NCBI GenBank assembly: GCA_002432865.1
Contig: DJGX01000012.1
Coordinates: 38,246 to 102,245, forward strand
DNA length: 64,000 nucleotides
Direction: 5' to 3'
Source: Cloacimonetes bacterium UBA5835
GTDB lineage: Bacteria > Cloacimonadota > Cloacimonadia > Cloacimonadales > Cloacimonadaceae
The notes beneath the pieces are model-generated. The model did no database searches. It saw only the letters and a list, made by a program, of their open reading frames with translations, and was not told the origin of the DNA. Below are positions 26,314 through 33,740 of this stretch, piece after piece. The position numbers were made by a program, and so were the translations under genes. Each line of letters opens with the position of its first letter. Positions within the stretch are counted from its first letter, which is position 1.

Positions 26314-27393
26314 TTAAAAACAAGTTTCCAGTTTTTCTTTGATTTCGGCTGGGGTAAAAACAACTCCACCTAATTTTCCCCAAAAATCAACTGGAACCTT
26401 TCCTTCTACTGCTATTTTTACATCTTCCACCATTTGTCCTGAGTTTAGCTCAAATACATACACTTTTTTCACATTTTTACCTATTGCCTGTTTGATGGCA
26501 TCATACGGATAGGGCCAAACCCGGATAGGACGAATCAAGCCAACACTTTTCCCTTCTTTCATTACTTCATTGATGGCTGATTTTACAACTCGGCTGGCAG
26601 TTCCCCAGGCAACGCATAGAACTTCATTATCATCAGATACATTATAAGTTTCATAGCGAGCTTCATTCTTTTCGATTTCAGCATATTTCTTATATAAATC
26701 TAAAACATGCTTTTCTAAAACCTGGGGATCAAGTTCCAGAGAATTTATTTCATGATGGTGTTTTTTATCGCCATCTGCATTGGGACAAATACACCAGGAA
26801 AGATGTTGATTGGCAAGTTCTTGTAGTTCCGCATCAGTCTTTGCCGGTTTAAATTCCACCGGTTCCATCATCTGACCTAACATTCCATCGGCAAGAATCA
26901 TAACGGGATTACGATATTTATCTGCCAAATCAAATGCTTCACTGGCCATATCAGCAAATTCTTGAACTGAACTTGGAGCCAAAACAATTAACCGATAATC
27001 GCCATGGCCGCCACCTTTAGTTGCCTGAAAATAATCACCTTGCGCAGGTTGAATATCACCTAAACCGGGACCACCACGTTGAACATTAACAATTACACAG
27101 GGAAGTTCAGCTCCAGCTATGTAAGAGATACCTTCCATCTTTAGAGAAATACCTGGTGAGGAAGAAGAGGTCATAACTCTTTTTCCACTTCCAGCAGCTC
27201 CATAAACCATATTAATGGCAGCAACTTCACTTTCTGCTTGAATAAAGGTACCATTTACCTTCGGCATCATTTTTGCCATATATTCGATCAATTCACTTTG
27301 GGGGGTGATGGGATAGGCAAAATACAAGCGACAACCACTTCGGATAGCCGCTTCTGCAATTGCCTCATTTCCTTTCATTAATATTTTGGACAT
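26314..27393 (-). CDS. vorB: 2-oxoacid:ferredoxin oxidoreductase, alpha subunit (VorB type)
   Basis: 359 residues of the pyruvate/2-oxoacid:ferredoxin oxidoreductase alpha family. The N-terminus (MKGNEAIAEAAIRSGC, AYPITPQSELIEYMAK) and GPGLGDIQPAQGDYFQATKG closely match the subunit often named VorB (3-methyl-2-oxobutanoate) and are also seen in 2-oxoglutarate enzymes. Substrate choice between branched-chain oxoacids and 2-oxoglutarate cannot be settled from sequence alone; both fit amino-acid fermentation. GAGG lies seven bases upstream of the start. Confidence 0.92.
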   Translation of the reverse strand: MSKILMKGNEAIAEAAIRSGCRLYFAYPITPQSELIEYMAKMMPKVNGTFIQAESEVAAINMVYGAAGSGKRVMTSSSSPGISLKMEGISYIAGAELPCVIVNVQRGGPGLGDIQPAQGDYFQATKGGGHGDYRLIVLAPSSVQEFADMASEAFDLADKYRNPVMILADGMLGQMMEPVEFKPAKTDAELQELANQHLSWCICPNADGDKKHHHEINSLELDPQVLEKHVLDLYKKYAEIEKNEARYETYNVSDDNEVLCVAWGTASRVVKSAINEVMKEGKSVGLIRPIRVWPYPYDAIKQAIGKNVKKVYVFELNSGQMVEDVKIAVEGKVPVDFWGKLGGVVFTPAEIKEKLETCF

Positions 27394-27401
27394 TCATAAC
27401 C

Positions 27402-27605
27402 TCACTTCTCAATCGTTATTGCCACATCGGGACAGGTTATATAACATAGCTTGCAGGCAGTGCATTTTTCCTGCTCAAAACACTCTGCATAATTATAGCC
27501 TTTGGCATTAATATTTTCCGATAAGCGAATAATCTTTCTCGGACAAGCATTTATGCACAAGCCACAACCTTTGCAGTAATCTGGATCAACAGTCATTTTT
27601 GGCAT
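27402..27605 (-). CDS. 2-oxoacid:ferredoxin oxidoreductase, delta (ferredoxin) subunit
   Basis: 67 residues with two 4Fe-4S motifs, YCKGCGLCINACPRKII and CTACKLCYITCPDVAI, each C-x2-C-x2-C-x3-C-P. It is the electron-exit subunit of the complex encoded immediately downstream and is the first gene of the operon (delta, alpha, beta, gamma). The start at 27605 is about 70 bases from a TTGACA box. Confidence 0.93.
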   Translation of the reverse strand: MPKMTVDPDYCKGCGLCINACPRKIIRLSENINAKGYNYAECFEQEKCTACKLCYITCPDVAITIEK

Positions 27606-27632
27606 ATCGAATACCTCGCTTTTTTTATTTTT

Positions 27633-27653
27633 TCTCTTTATGTGATAAAGAGA
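27633..27653 (-). promoter_or_regulatory. Dyad in the leader of the oxoacid:ferredoxin oxidoreductase operon
   Basis: TCTCTTTAT-GTG-ATAAAGAGA is a perfect 9-bp inverted repeat with a 3-base centre, 28 bases before the delta-subunit start and downstream of the TTGACA box, so near the expected transcription start. On the minus strand it is followed by A runs, not T runs, so it is unlikely to terminate. An operator or 5' mRNA hairpin is possible. Confidence 0.45.
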
Positions 27654-27668
27654 TTTTCAGCGGTATTC

Positions 27669-27674
27669 TGTCAA
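27669..27674 (-). promoter_or_regulatory. Possible -35 element of the oxoacid:ferredoxin oxidoreductase operon
   Basis: TTGACA on the minus strand, 69 bases before the delta-subunit ATG, the same distance range as other TTGAC boxes in the window. The -10 is unclear. Confidence 0.35.
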
Positions 27675-27923
27675 ACTATTTCTTTGTTGTGTATGGGCTG
27701 TAAAAGTAGAAAATTACCTCCCTCTTAAGTTTCCATTCCTATTACGATACATATAAATATCAATCACAATTGAAATGATTAAAGCAACAACAAAAAGATA
27801 TTGCGATTATTTTTCTATTGAAATTGTATTTTACCAACCTCAACAATCACTTTTATAATAAAATCCTAATATTGTCGTTTCCTATGTTCCTTGCTGGGAG
27901 GTTTTAATCTCTCGTTTAACATC

Positions 27924-27960
27924 CCTTAATCAAGCGTTAATAATTAACGCTTGATTAAGG
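27924..27960. repeat. Perfect 37-bp palindrome
   Basis: CCTTAATCAAGCGTTAAT (27924-27941), one central base, then its exact reverse complement (27943-27960). A partial third arm, CTTGATTAACGC, follows at 27972-27983. There is no U tract and it is far from any gene end (over 300 bases), so a simple terminator is unlikely. A binding site, replication/segregation site or mobile palindrome are alternatives. Confidence 0.75.
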
Positions 27961-28106
27961 TTAGATAAACACTTGATTAACGCTTTTACCTAAGAGCGAG
28001 TAGTAGAAGTTGAACTTGATATGCAGTTTATACAAAGGTACTAAACATTTTATGGTAGGTCAATATATTAGGATAGTAATCAATATCAACCCATAATTTT
28101 AAAGTT

Positions 28107-28184
28107 AAGAGGTAAATGAGCTTACCAGTTCTTGCTTGGCAAATAAACCGAAGTTTGCTAACGAACTATGAGCTTGCCCCTCTT
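28107..28184 (+). ncRNA. Possible structured RNA: four nested helices
   Basis: Going inward, AAGAGG pairs with CCTCTT, AGCT with AGCT, AGTTC with GAACT, and TTGGCAAA with TTTGCTAA (one G-U), in perfect nested order around a 10-base loop, over 78 bases. Small internal loops separate the helices. Strand is undetermined because either transcript could fold. No promoter or terminator was identified, so it may instead be a palindromic repeat. Confidence 0.35.
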
Positions 28185-28948
28185 TAGAGTAATTTTATTC
28201 AGCACCTAAGTTGCGGTATATGTACATAAACTATGTGGCTTTCTTATTCGGATTTTTTTGATAAAGGGAAATTTCTGATGAATTGTAAAAAAGTTATATT
28301 ACTTCTTCCTTAGGAATGAAACTTAATAAAAAGGGAGGTACTTTTTCCCTTTACTCCCCTTATCTGTAGTCGATATGTCTTGACTTCTTGCCTACCGTGA
28401 ATTTTGTTATTTCCATATTGATTTTCATAATGGTTGCATTCCCTATGCATGTTTCAATAACTCCTATTTATATATTTTTGGATTTATCACCATTTTTTCT
28501 TTGCGATATTTGTAATCTCCTGTAGGTAGTTCTTATAACTCTTACAAGCCAATTTTATTAAACCGGAACAAAGACATCTTGTAGTTCTATTTGTAACCCA
28601 TCTTTATTGTTATTATGAATTTTACGGTTTCCAAATAACAAATGAAAAATAATTGATGAGGACATCAACCTTTCGGAATACAGAAATTATTTAATTGTAA
28701 AAATAGCATCTGCAGCGGATATATAATAGCAAAGTACCTTTGCCTTACATAGTAATATAGCTTATAATTGCTGTTACTTAACCCTTTCTTTAACGATTTT
28801 TTAGCGCTTACTTAACACTGCTTTAATCCCGTTAAGGTATCAATAAAGATATGTTAAAGGATCAAAATAAGTAAAAACAAGAGACAAGTAACACATCGTA
28901 TAACTGATTGATATATAATTAAATAAACCCTGTAAAGAAAATTTTTTC

Positions 28949-28954
28949 TTGACA
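28949..28954 (+). promoter_or_regulatory. Possible -35 element for rlpA
   Basis: C-TTGACA located 58 bases before the rlpA ATG, matching word and distance before other operons. The sequence between contains CCTGCTGAACAGG, a short dyad. Confidence 0.35.
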
Positions 28955-29006
28955 TTATCCCCCCTGCTGAACAGGATGTTCCACATTAAATGAGCAAAGG
29001 ACTAAT

Positions 29007-29501
29007 ATGAAGAAACTTAAGAAAAAATTAACAGCTTGCTTTAGTGCTTTTCTATTGTTATTTATAGCACCGGTCATAGCTCAGACCGTGGCAAGCGTGA
29101 ACGAGGAAGAATTTTTTACTGATCGAAGTTTGACGGTAATTGATTCTTTACAAACCCAGGAACCACCGGGAGCTCCTCCTGGTGAAAAAATGATCGCTAC
29201 TTATTATTCTAAACGATTTCATGGTAGAAAGACGGCAAGTGGCGAAAGATATAATCGCGATGCCTTCACTTGTGCCCATAAATCCCTCCCCTTTCAAACC
29301 CTTTTAAAAATAACTAATCCTCAAAACGGCAAATCGGTAACCGTGCGTGTAAACGACAGAGGTCCCTTCAATCGTAATAGAGATATTGATCTTTCTTATG
29401 CAGCCGCTAAAGAAATTGATATGCTTGCTGCAGGAGTTTTACCTGTGGAAGTGGAAATTATGATGTCGTCTTATACAGATTCTTTACTTGCACAACATTA
29501 A
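29007..29501 (+). CDS. rlpA: RlpA-like septal ring lytic transglycosylase
   Basis: 164 residues with a signal peptide (KKLTACFSAFLLLFIAPVIA, cleavage near 26) and a double-psi beta-barrel. The barrel spans ATYYSKRFHGRKTASGERY through VRVNDRGPFNRNRDIDLS, including the conserved D-R-G-P-F and the D-I-D-L-S segment used by RlpA enzymes acting on naked glycan strands during division. It lacks a SPOR domain and a lipobox cysteine (the one cysteine in the signal is too early), so it is a minimal soluble periplasmic form. psuG follows 55 bases later. Confidence 0.87.
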   Translation: MKKLKKKLTACFSAFLLLFIAPVIAQTVASVNEEEFFTDRSLTVIDSLQTQEPPGAPPGEKMIATYYSKRFHGRKTASGERYNRDAFTCAHKSLPFQTLLKITNPQNGKSVTVRVNDRGPFNRNRDIDLSYAAAKEIDMLAAGVLPVEVEIMMSSYTDSLLAQH

Positions 29502-29504
29502 TAT

Positions 29505-29552
29505 AGTTACCTATCCTTGTTGACACCCTGTTATGAATAACGACAGGTAACT
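29505..29552 (+). promoter_or_regulatory. Leader hairpin enclosing the psuG ribosome binding site region
   Basis: AGTTACCT (29505-29512) and AGGTAACT (29545-29552) are perfect 8-bp arms, with an inner CCTGTTAT/ATAAC...AGG pairing. The only Shine-Dalgarno-like AGG upstream of psuG is inside the right arm, so folding would hide it. This could be an rlpA terminator remnant or translational control. Confidence 0.4.
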
Positions 29553-29556
29553 ACAG

Positions 29557-30474
29557 ATGCATTCACTATTGAATTACTCCTCTCGCATAAAGAAAGCATT
29601 AGATTTGGGAAAGCCCATTTTGGCTATGGAATCAACTGTTTTAACGCATGGTTTGCCTTATCCCGACAATTTGGATATTTTAGAGACATTGGAAGAGCTC
29701 TGCTACAGTTTGGAAGTTGAACCAGCTACAATAATTGTGCTGGATGGTCAACTTCATATCGGAATGGATGATCAAGAAAAGGAAATCCTGAAAAATAAAC
29801 TACAGCATTCACAAGAACTGAATAAATTTAGTATGCGAGATATACCCTATGCAATAAATTATAAAAAAAGCGGAGGGACAACTGTTTCTGCCACAATGCT
29901 GCTTAGCTATAAAGCCGGAATAAGGGTTTTTGCTACAGGTGGAATAGGCGGAGTTCATAAAAGCTGGAACGAGACATTGGATATTTCTTCTGACTTAAAA
30001 GCCCTTTCGGAAATTCCGATAATTGTGGTTTCTGCCGGCTGTAAAGCAATTTTGGATATTCCAGCAACGCTAGAAGTTTTGGAAAGTGAAGCTGTTCCTG
30101 TATTGGGATGGAAAACGAATGAATTTCCTGCATTCTATTCGCAAAAAAGCGGAAAAAAGATAGACAAAATTGAAAGCGCTAAAGATGTTGTAAATATCTA
30201 TAAAACGATACAAAAATTGTATCCTAATCCCACAGGAATTTTGGTGGCTAATCCTGTACCGGAAAAAGATCAAATTCCTTATAAGGAAATAGCCGAACAC
30301 ATTATCGCAGCTATTGATGAGGCAAAAGCAAAAGGAATTTCCGGTAAAGAATTAACTCCTTTCCTGCTGGCAAATTTGGCAGAAAAAACTGCAGGCAAAT
30401 CAGTTCAGTCCAATCTTGCTTTGCTGAAAAATAATGTACTAATCGGCGCGCAAATCGCCAAGGAGTTAAAATGA
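29557..30474 (+). CDS. psuG: Pseudouridine-5'-phosphate glycosidase
   Basis: Cleaves the C-glycosidic bond of pseudouridine 5'-phosphate to uracil and ribose 5-phosphate, a salvage step for modified RNA. 305 residues; family signatures are LAMESTVLTHGLPYPDN (residues ~22-38), GGTTVSATMLLSYKAGI and FATGGIGGVHK. The usual partner pseudouridine kinase PsuK is absent here. Instead the gene overlaps an M55 peptidase by four bases. Confidence 0.95.
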   Translation: MHSLLNYSSRIKKALDLGKPILAMESTVLTHGLPYPDNLDILETLEELCYSLEVEPATIIVLDGQLHIGMDDQEKEILKNKLQHSQELNKFSMRDIPYAINYKKSGGTTVSATMLLSYKAGIRVFATGGIGGVHKSWNETLDISSDLKALSEIPIIVVSAGCKAILDIPATLEVLESEAVPVLGWKTNEFPAFYSQKSGKKIDKIESAKDVVNIYKTIQKLYPNPTGILVANPVPEKDQIPYKEIAEHIIAAIDEAKAKGISGKELTPFLLANLAEKTAGKSVQSNLALLKNNVLIGAQIAKELK

Positions 30475-31301
30475 AAATATATATTTCTACTGATATGGAA
30501 GGAATGCCAGGAACTTTTAACTGGGAGCAGGAAAAAACCAACCGTCCGGAAGTTATGAAAAATTATCAGGCACATATAAGTGACTGCTTGAATGCCATTT
30601 TGTATAGCGGATTTAATGAATTCATAGAGGAAATCACTGTTGCCGATTCCCACAGTGGAGGAGATAATTTGAGCTATGATATAACCTCTTTGGATAAAAG
30701 AATTACGCTAATTTCCGGAGGCCCAAGACCTCAATATATGATGCCTGCCTTTAGTAGCGAATATTCTATGGTCTTTTTACTGGGTTATCATTCTGGAACC
30801 GGTGCCCTGAAGGGAAATATGGACCACACTTATTCTAACAGCAAGATTTTTAAGATCTGGATAAACGATATTCCGATGAATGAAGCAATCATAAATTCTG
30901 CTTATGCTGGTTATTTAGGTGTCCCGGTGGCCTTAATAAGTGGTGATAAAGCTTTGGAAGAAGAAATAACAACGGCTATGCCCTGGGTGCATTTTGTTAG
31001 AACTAAAGAAGCAGTCGCTAAATTTGCTGCTAAAAATTATTCATCTATCGTGGTCAAAGAAGCTCTCGTGAAGGCAGTTCAAGCATCTTTAGCTAAAAAA
31101 GATATACCTCTATATACATTTCAAAGCCCTATACACCTTAAAATTGAGTTTCACTCTACCTCTATGACCGATTGCGCTGCTCTGATGCCTCATACAAAAC
31201 GCCTTGATGGAAGAACCATTGAGTTCATTGATGATGATTATGGAGTTATCTTTGAGGCAATAATGGCTTTGGTAACACTGGCTTATGGGTCAATCCTGTA
31301 A
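30471..31301 (+). CDS. M55 family D-aminopeptidase (DppA-like)
   Basis: 276 residues. Zinc-binding residues of DppA are all visible at matching spacing: D8 and E10 in STDMEGM, H61 in VADSHSGGDN, H107 in LLGYHSGTG and E138 in PMNEAIIN. The family releases N-terminal D-amino acids from short peptides such as D-Ala-D-Ala, linked to peptidoglycan turnover and peptide use. No signal peptide, so cytoplasmic. ATGA overlap with psuG suggests recycling of nucleic-acid and cell-wall fragments from one transcript, together with the upstream lytic transglycosylase rlpA. Confidence 0.92.
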   Translation: MKIYISTDMEGMPGTFNWEQEKTNRPEVMKNYQAHISDCLNAILYSGFNEFIEEITVADSHSGGDNLSYDITSLDKRITLISGGPRPQYMMPAFSSEYSMVFLLGYHSGTGALKGNMDHTYSNSKIFKIWINDIPMNEAIINSAYAGYLGVPVALISGDKALEEEITTAMPWVHFVRTKEAVAKFAAKNYSSIVVKEALVKAVQASLAKKDIPLYTFQSPIHLKIEFHSTSMTDCAALMPHTKRLDGRTIEFIDDDYGVIFEAIMALVTLAYGSIL

Positions 31302-31504
31302 AAAAGAGATAGTGACTTGGTGAGATAGAAATTTTGGAAAGAGATAAGTTTCGTTGCCAATATAAGAAGTCGAGGGATCTGGAAGTTTAAAAAAAAGAAC
31401 ATCGATAACTGGATCGGCTAAATTAGCTGGAACGATATAATTACATAAATATAATCTGCGCTCTCTGCGTAATCAGCGTGAGTTACTTAAGCAATCTGTG
31501 AGAA

Positions 31505-31532
31505 ACGAAAAAGGGCGTAGATAACTACGCCC
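31505..31532 (-). terminator. Intrinsic terminator after iorB
   Basis: On the minus strand GGGCGTAG-TTAT-CTACGCCC forms an 8-bp GC-rich stem with a 4-base loop, followed directly by TTTTTCGTTT. It lies 8 bases past the iorB stop and closes the long minus-strand operon. Confidence 0.85.
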
Positions 31533-31539
31533 AATAAGT

Positions 31540-32109
31540 TTACTTTGTTTCAATACCGGCTAGCAAAGCTCTTAAATTTGCTTCAACAATGGCTTCGCCT
31601 TTGGGAGCAAAAATCGCTTTAATTGCCTCTTCAATTTCTTCTTGGCTAAAGCCCAAATGAGTTATCGCTGCACCCAAAACTACAATATTCATGCTGCGAT
31701 TGGCTTTTTGTGCATTAGCTAAAGTATCTGCGTCAAAAAGAACATAATTAGGGATTTTCTTAATTTCCCTGTAGATTTCTTCTTCCGGAGGATAATTAGG
31801 AATATTTTTAAAGGGGGTGGAATTAGATATAATCCAGCCGTCTTCTTTTAAATATGGCAGATAGCGTAATGCTTCCAAGGGCTCTACGCTTAAAATCATA
31901 TCGGCAGAGCCATAAGGAATTAGATCACTCCAAATAGGATCATCGGAAAGGCGTAGATGAGATTGCACATCTCCCCCTCTTTGACTCATTCCATGCACTT
32001 CTGCTTGTTTTAAATTCATTCCTCTTTTAATAGCAGCGGTTCCAAGAATGGTGGCTATGGTTAATATACCTTGTCCGCCAACTCCTGCAAGTATTATATC
32101 CTTTTTCAT
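31540..32109 (-). CDS. iorB: Indolepyruvate ferredoxin oxidoreductase, beta subunit
   Basis: 189 residues from ATG 32109, which overlaps the iorA stop (ATGA); an upstream in-frame ATG at 32154 lies inside iorA and is not needed. The N-terminal DIILAGVGGQGILTIATILG is the gamma-type signature shared by 2-oxoacid oxidoreductases, and EVHGMSQRGGDVQSHLRLSD is typical of IorB. With IorA it would oxidise aryl 2-oxoacids from transaminated tryptophan, phenylalanine and tyrosine to aryl-acetyl-CoA, reducing ferredoxin. Confidence 0.94.
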   Translation of the reverse strand: MKKDIILAGVGGQGILTIATILGTAAIKRGMNLKQAEVHGMSQRGGDVQSHLRLSDDPIWSDLIPYGSADMILSVEPLEALRYLPYLKEDGWIISNSTPFKNIPNYPPEEEIYREIKKIPNYVLFDADTLANAQKANRSMNIVVLGAAITHLGFSQEEIEEAIKAIFAPKGEAIVEANLRALLAGIETK

Positions 32110-33713
32110 TCTACCGTCTCCATTTTGTTCTTTTTCTTTAGGGTCTGAATGCATTCTCTACGTGCAATAACAACAGAAACACCGTTGTATGCAAGTTCTT
32201 CTTTATAGATTTGGGTAATCTCGGGATAATTTTTCTTTAAGGGAACAAAGATTCGAATATGTTCTTTTTCCACTCCTAAACCCAAACAAATATCTTCCAG
32301 TTTTCCATATCCTGTATAATTTTGTCCGCCCGTCATAGCAGTTGTGGCATTATCCAAAATTACGATCATAACATTGGCTTTATCATAAATGCAATCCAGC
32401 AATCCAGTTATTCCGGAATGGCAGAAAGTGCTATCTCCAATAACAGCAACGGCTGGGAAAAGTCCACTATCAGATGCACCTTTAGCCATAGTAATAGAAG
32501 CACCCATATCCACACAAGAATTGATAGAATTATATGGGGGCATAAATCCAAGAGTGTAACAACCAATATCGCTAAAAACATGACCTCTTCCATATTCAGC
32601 CATAACCTCATTCAAAGAAAGAAAAGTATCGGAATGAGGACAACCGACACATAAAGCTGGAGGTCTACCCACAACAATTTCTGGAACTGGTCTACCTATT
32701 GTGTCGGGCAGAGAAAATGCTTTAGCTACAAGATTAGGGTTAAGTTCACCAGTACGAGGAAGGTAACCATCCAAACGTCCGTGAATTGGTTTTAGACCAG
32801 GAAAAGCCAAGCCTTTAAGTTGTTCTTCCACAACAGGCATACCTTCTTCAATAACTAGAAGTTCATCGCAGCTATCATAGAGCTGATGAATTTGTTTTTC
32901 AGGTAAAGGATACTGACCTATTTTCAGAACCGGATAGGGAATTTCTTCACCTTTAAAAGCTTCTCGCAGATAGTTATATGCTAAGCCAGTTGTAATTATA
33001 CCCAACTTTTTTGAGCTCGCTTCTGTTTTATAAGCGTTAAAAGGTGAATTTAAGGATTCCCTCATAAAATCCTTTTGCAATTCCAAATGATGCTGATATT
33101 TTTTTCTGGCAATAGCCGGTAGAAGCATAAATTGAAACATATCCTCAGGTTTGCGCATTTCATTTTGAGGGATAGGTTCTTTTGTAACAATCCCTGAACG
33201 GGAATGTGCTAGACGCGTTGTTAACCTTAAAAGCACAGGTATATGGTACTTTTCGGATAATTCGAATCCGTAAAAAGCCATATCATAACACTCCTGCTGA
33301 TTTCCTGGTTCCAAAACAGGAATCATAGCAAAATTTCCATAGTAACGGCTATCCTGTTCATTTTGAGAACTGTGCATAGAAGGATCATCTGCCACAGCAA
33401 TAATCAAACCACCACTGGCTCCTGTGATAGCAGAATTCATTAAAGGATCTGCTGCCACATTTAATCCTACATGTTTCATAGTTACCATAGCTCTTTTTCC
33501 GGAAGCACTCATACCCAAAGCAGCCTCCAAAGCAGTTTTTTCGTTTGAACTCCAGGTTCTGTGAATATTGTTTTCCGCTGCTTGTTTTGACTTTTGTGCA
33601 TACTCGATGATCTCAGTTGAGGGAGTTCCCGGATACCCGTAAAATCCTGATATTCCGGCATCTAAAGCTCCCTGAGCAAGGGCTTCATCACCCAAAAGCA
33701 TAAGTTTTGGCAT
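32106..33713 (-). CDS. iorA: Indolepyruvate ferredoxin oxidoreductase, alpha subunit, lacking the C-terminal ferredoxin domain
   Basis: 535 residues. The N-terminal half has GDEALAQGALDAGISGFYGY and the PP/PYR domains; the thiamine diphosphate part has GCPHSDTFLSL, IGDSTFCHSGITGL and NATTAMTGGQNYTG. Typical IorA proteins are longer, about 580-640 residues, and end in two 4Fe-4S motifs after an ARREC segment. Here VVIARRECIQTLKKKNK is followed by the stop with no cysteine motifs, and iorB overlaps it, so this is not a frameshift. Electrons presumably leave through a separate ferredoxin. AAAAGGAG precedes the start. Confidence 0.94.
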   Translation of the reverse strand: MPKLMLLGDEALAQGALDAGISGFYGYPGTPSTEIIEYAQKSKQAAENNIHRTWSSNEKTALEAALGMSASGKRAMVTMKHVGLNVAADPLMNSAITGASGGLIIAVADDPSMHSSQNEQDSRYYGNFAMIPVLEPGNQQECYDMAFYGFELSEKYHIPVLLRLTTRLAHSRSGIVTKEPIPQNEMRKPEDMFQFMLLPAIARKKYQHHLELQKDFMRESLNSPFNAYKTEASSKKLGIITTGLAYNYLREAFKGEEIPYPVLKIGQYPLPEKQIHQLYDSCDELLVIEEGMPVVEEQLKGLAFPGLKPIHGRLDGYLPRTGELNPNLVAKAFSLPDTIGRPVPEIVVGRPPALCVGCPHSDTFLSLNEVMAEYGRGHVFSDIGCYTLGFMPPYNSINSCVDMGASITMAKGASDSGLFPAVAVIGDSTFCHSGITGLLDCIYDKANVMIVILDNATTAMTGGQNYTGYGKLEDICLGLGVEKEHIRIFVPLKKNYPEITQIYKEELAYNGVSVVIARRECIQTLKKKNKMETVE

Positions 33714-33740
33714 TTTTTCTCCTTTTTATTTTATTTATAA

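Larger units (their letters stand above)
27606..29006. other. 1.4 kb non-coding region between divergent operons
   Basis: No gene with credible length and ribosome binding site was found on either strand. What it holds: a likely oxidoreductase-operon promoter and hairpin on the left, a perfect 37-bp palindrome at 27924-27960 with a nearby partial repeat, a long nested hairpin at 28107-28184, several scattered TTAAC/GTTAA words near 28780-28860, and a TTGACA box before rlpA. Given how tightly the rest is packed, this is by far the largest gap. Confidence 0.6.

Noticed and set aside
27606..29006. Possible genes, CRISPR array or tRNA in the 1.4 kb gap
   Set aside because: No regularly spaced direct repeats, no cloverleaf with a TTCRA loop and no frame with a good ribosome binding site. 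The best short frame (ATG at 28116, 23 codons) has its AGAGG only three bases away and lies in a hairpin.
32110..32154. Longer iorB start inside iorA
   Set aside because: The ATGA overlap at 32106-32109 gives the conserved N-terminus; the longer form adds a hydrophilic tail not expected in IorB.
32106..32200. Frameshift as the cause of the missing IorA ferredoxin domain
   Set aside because: iorB starts on the iorA stop and no cysteine-rich frame follows, so no lost domain is hidden there.
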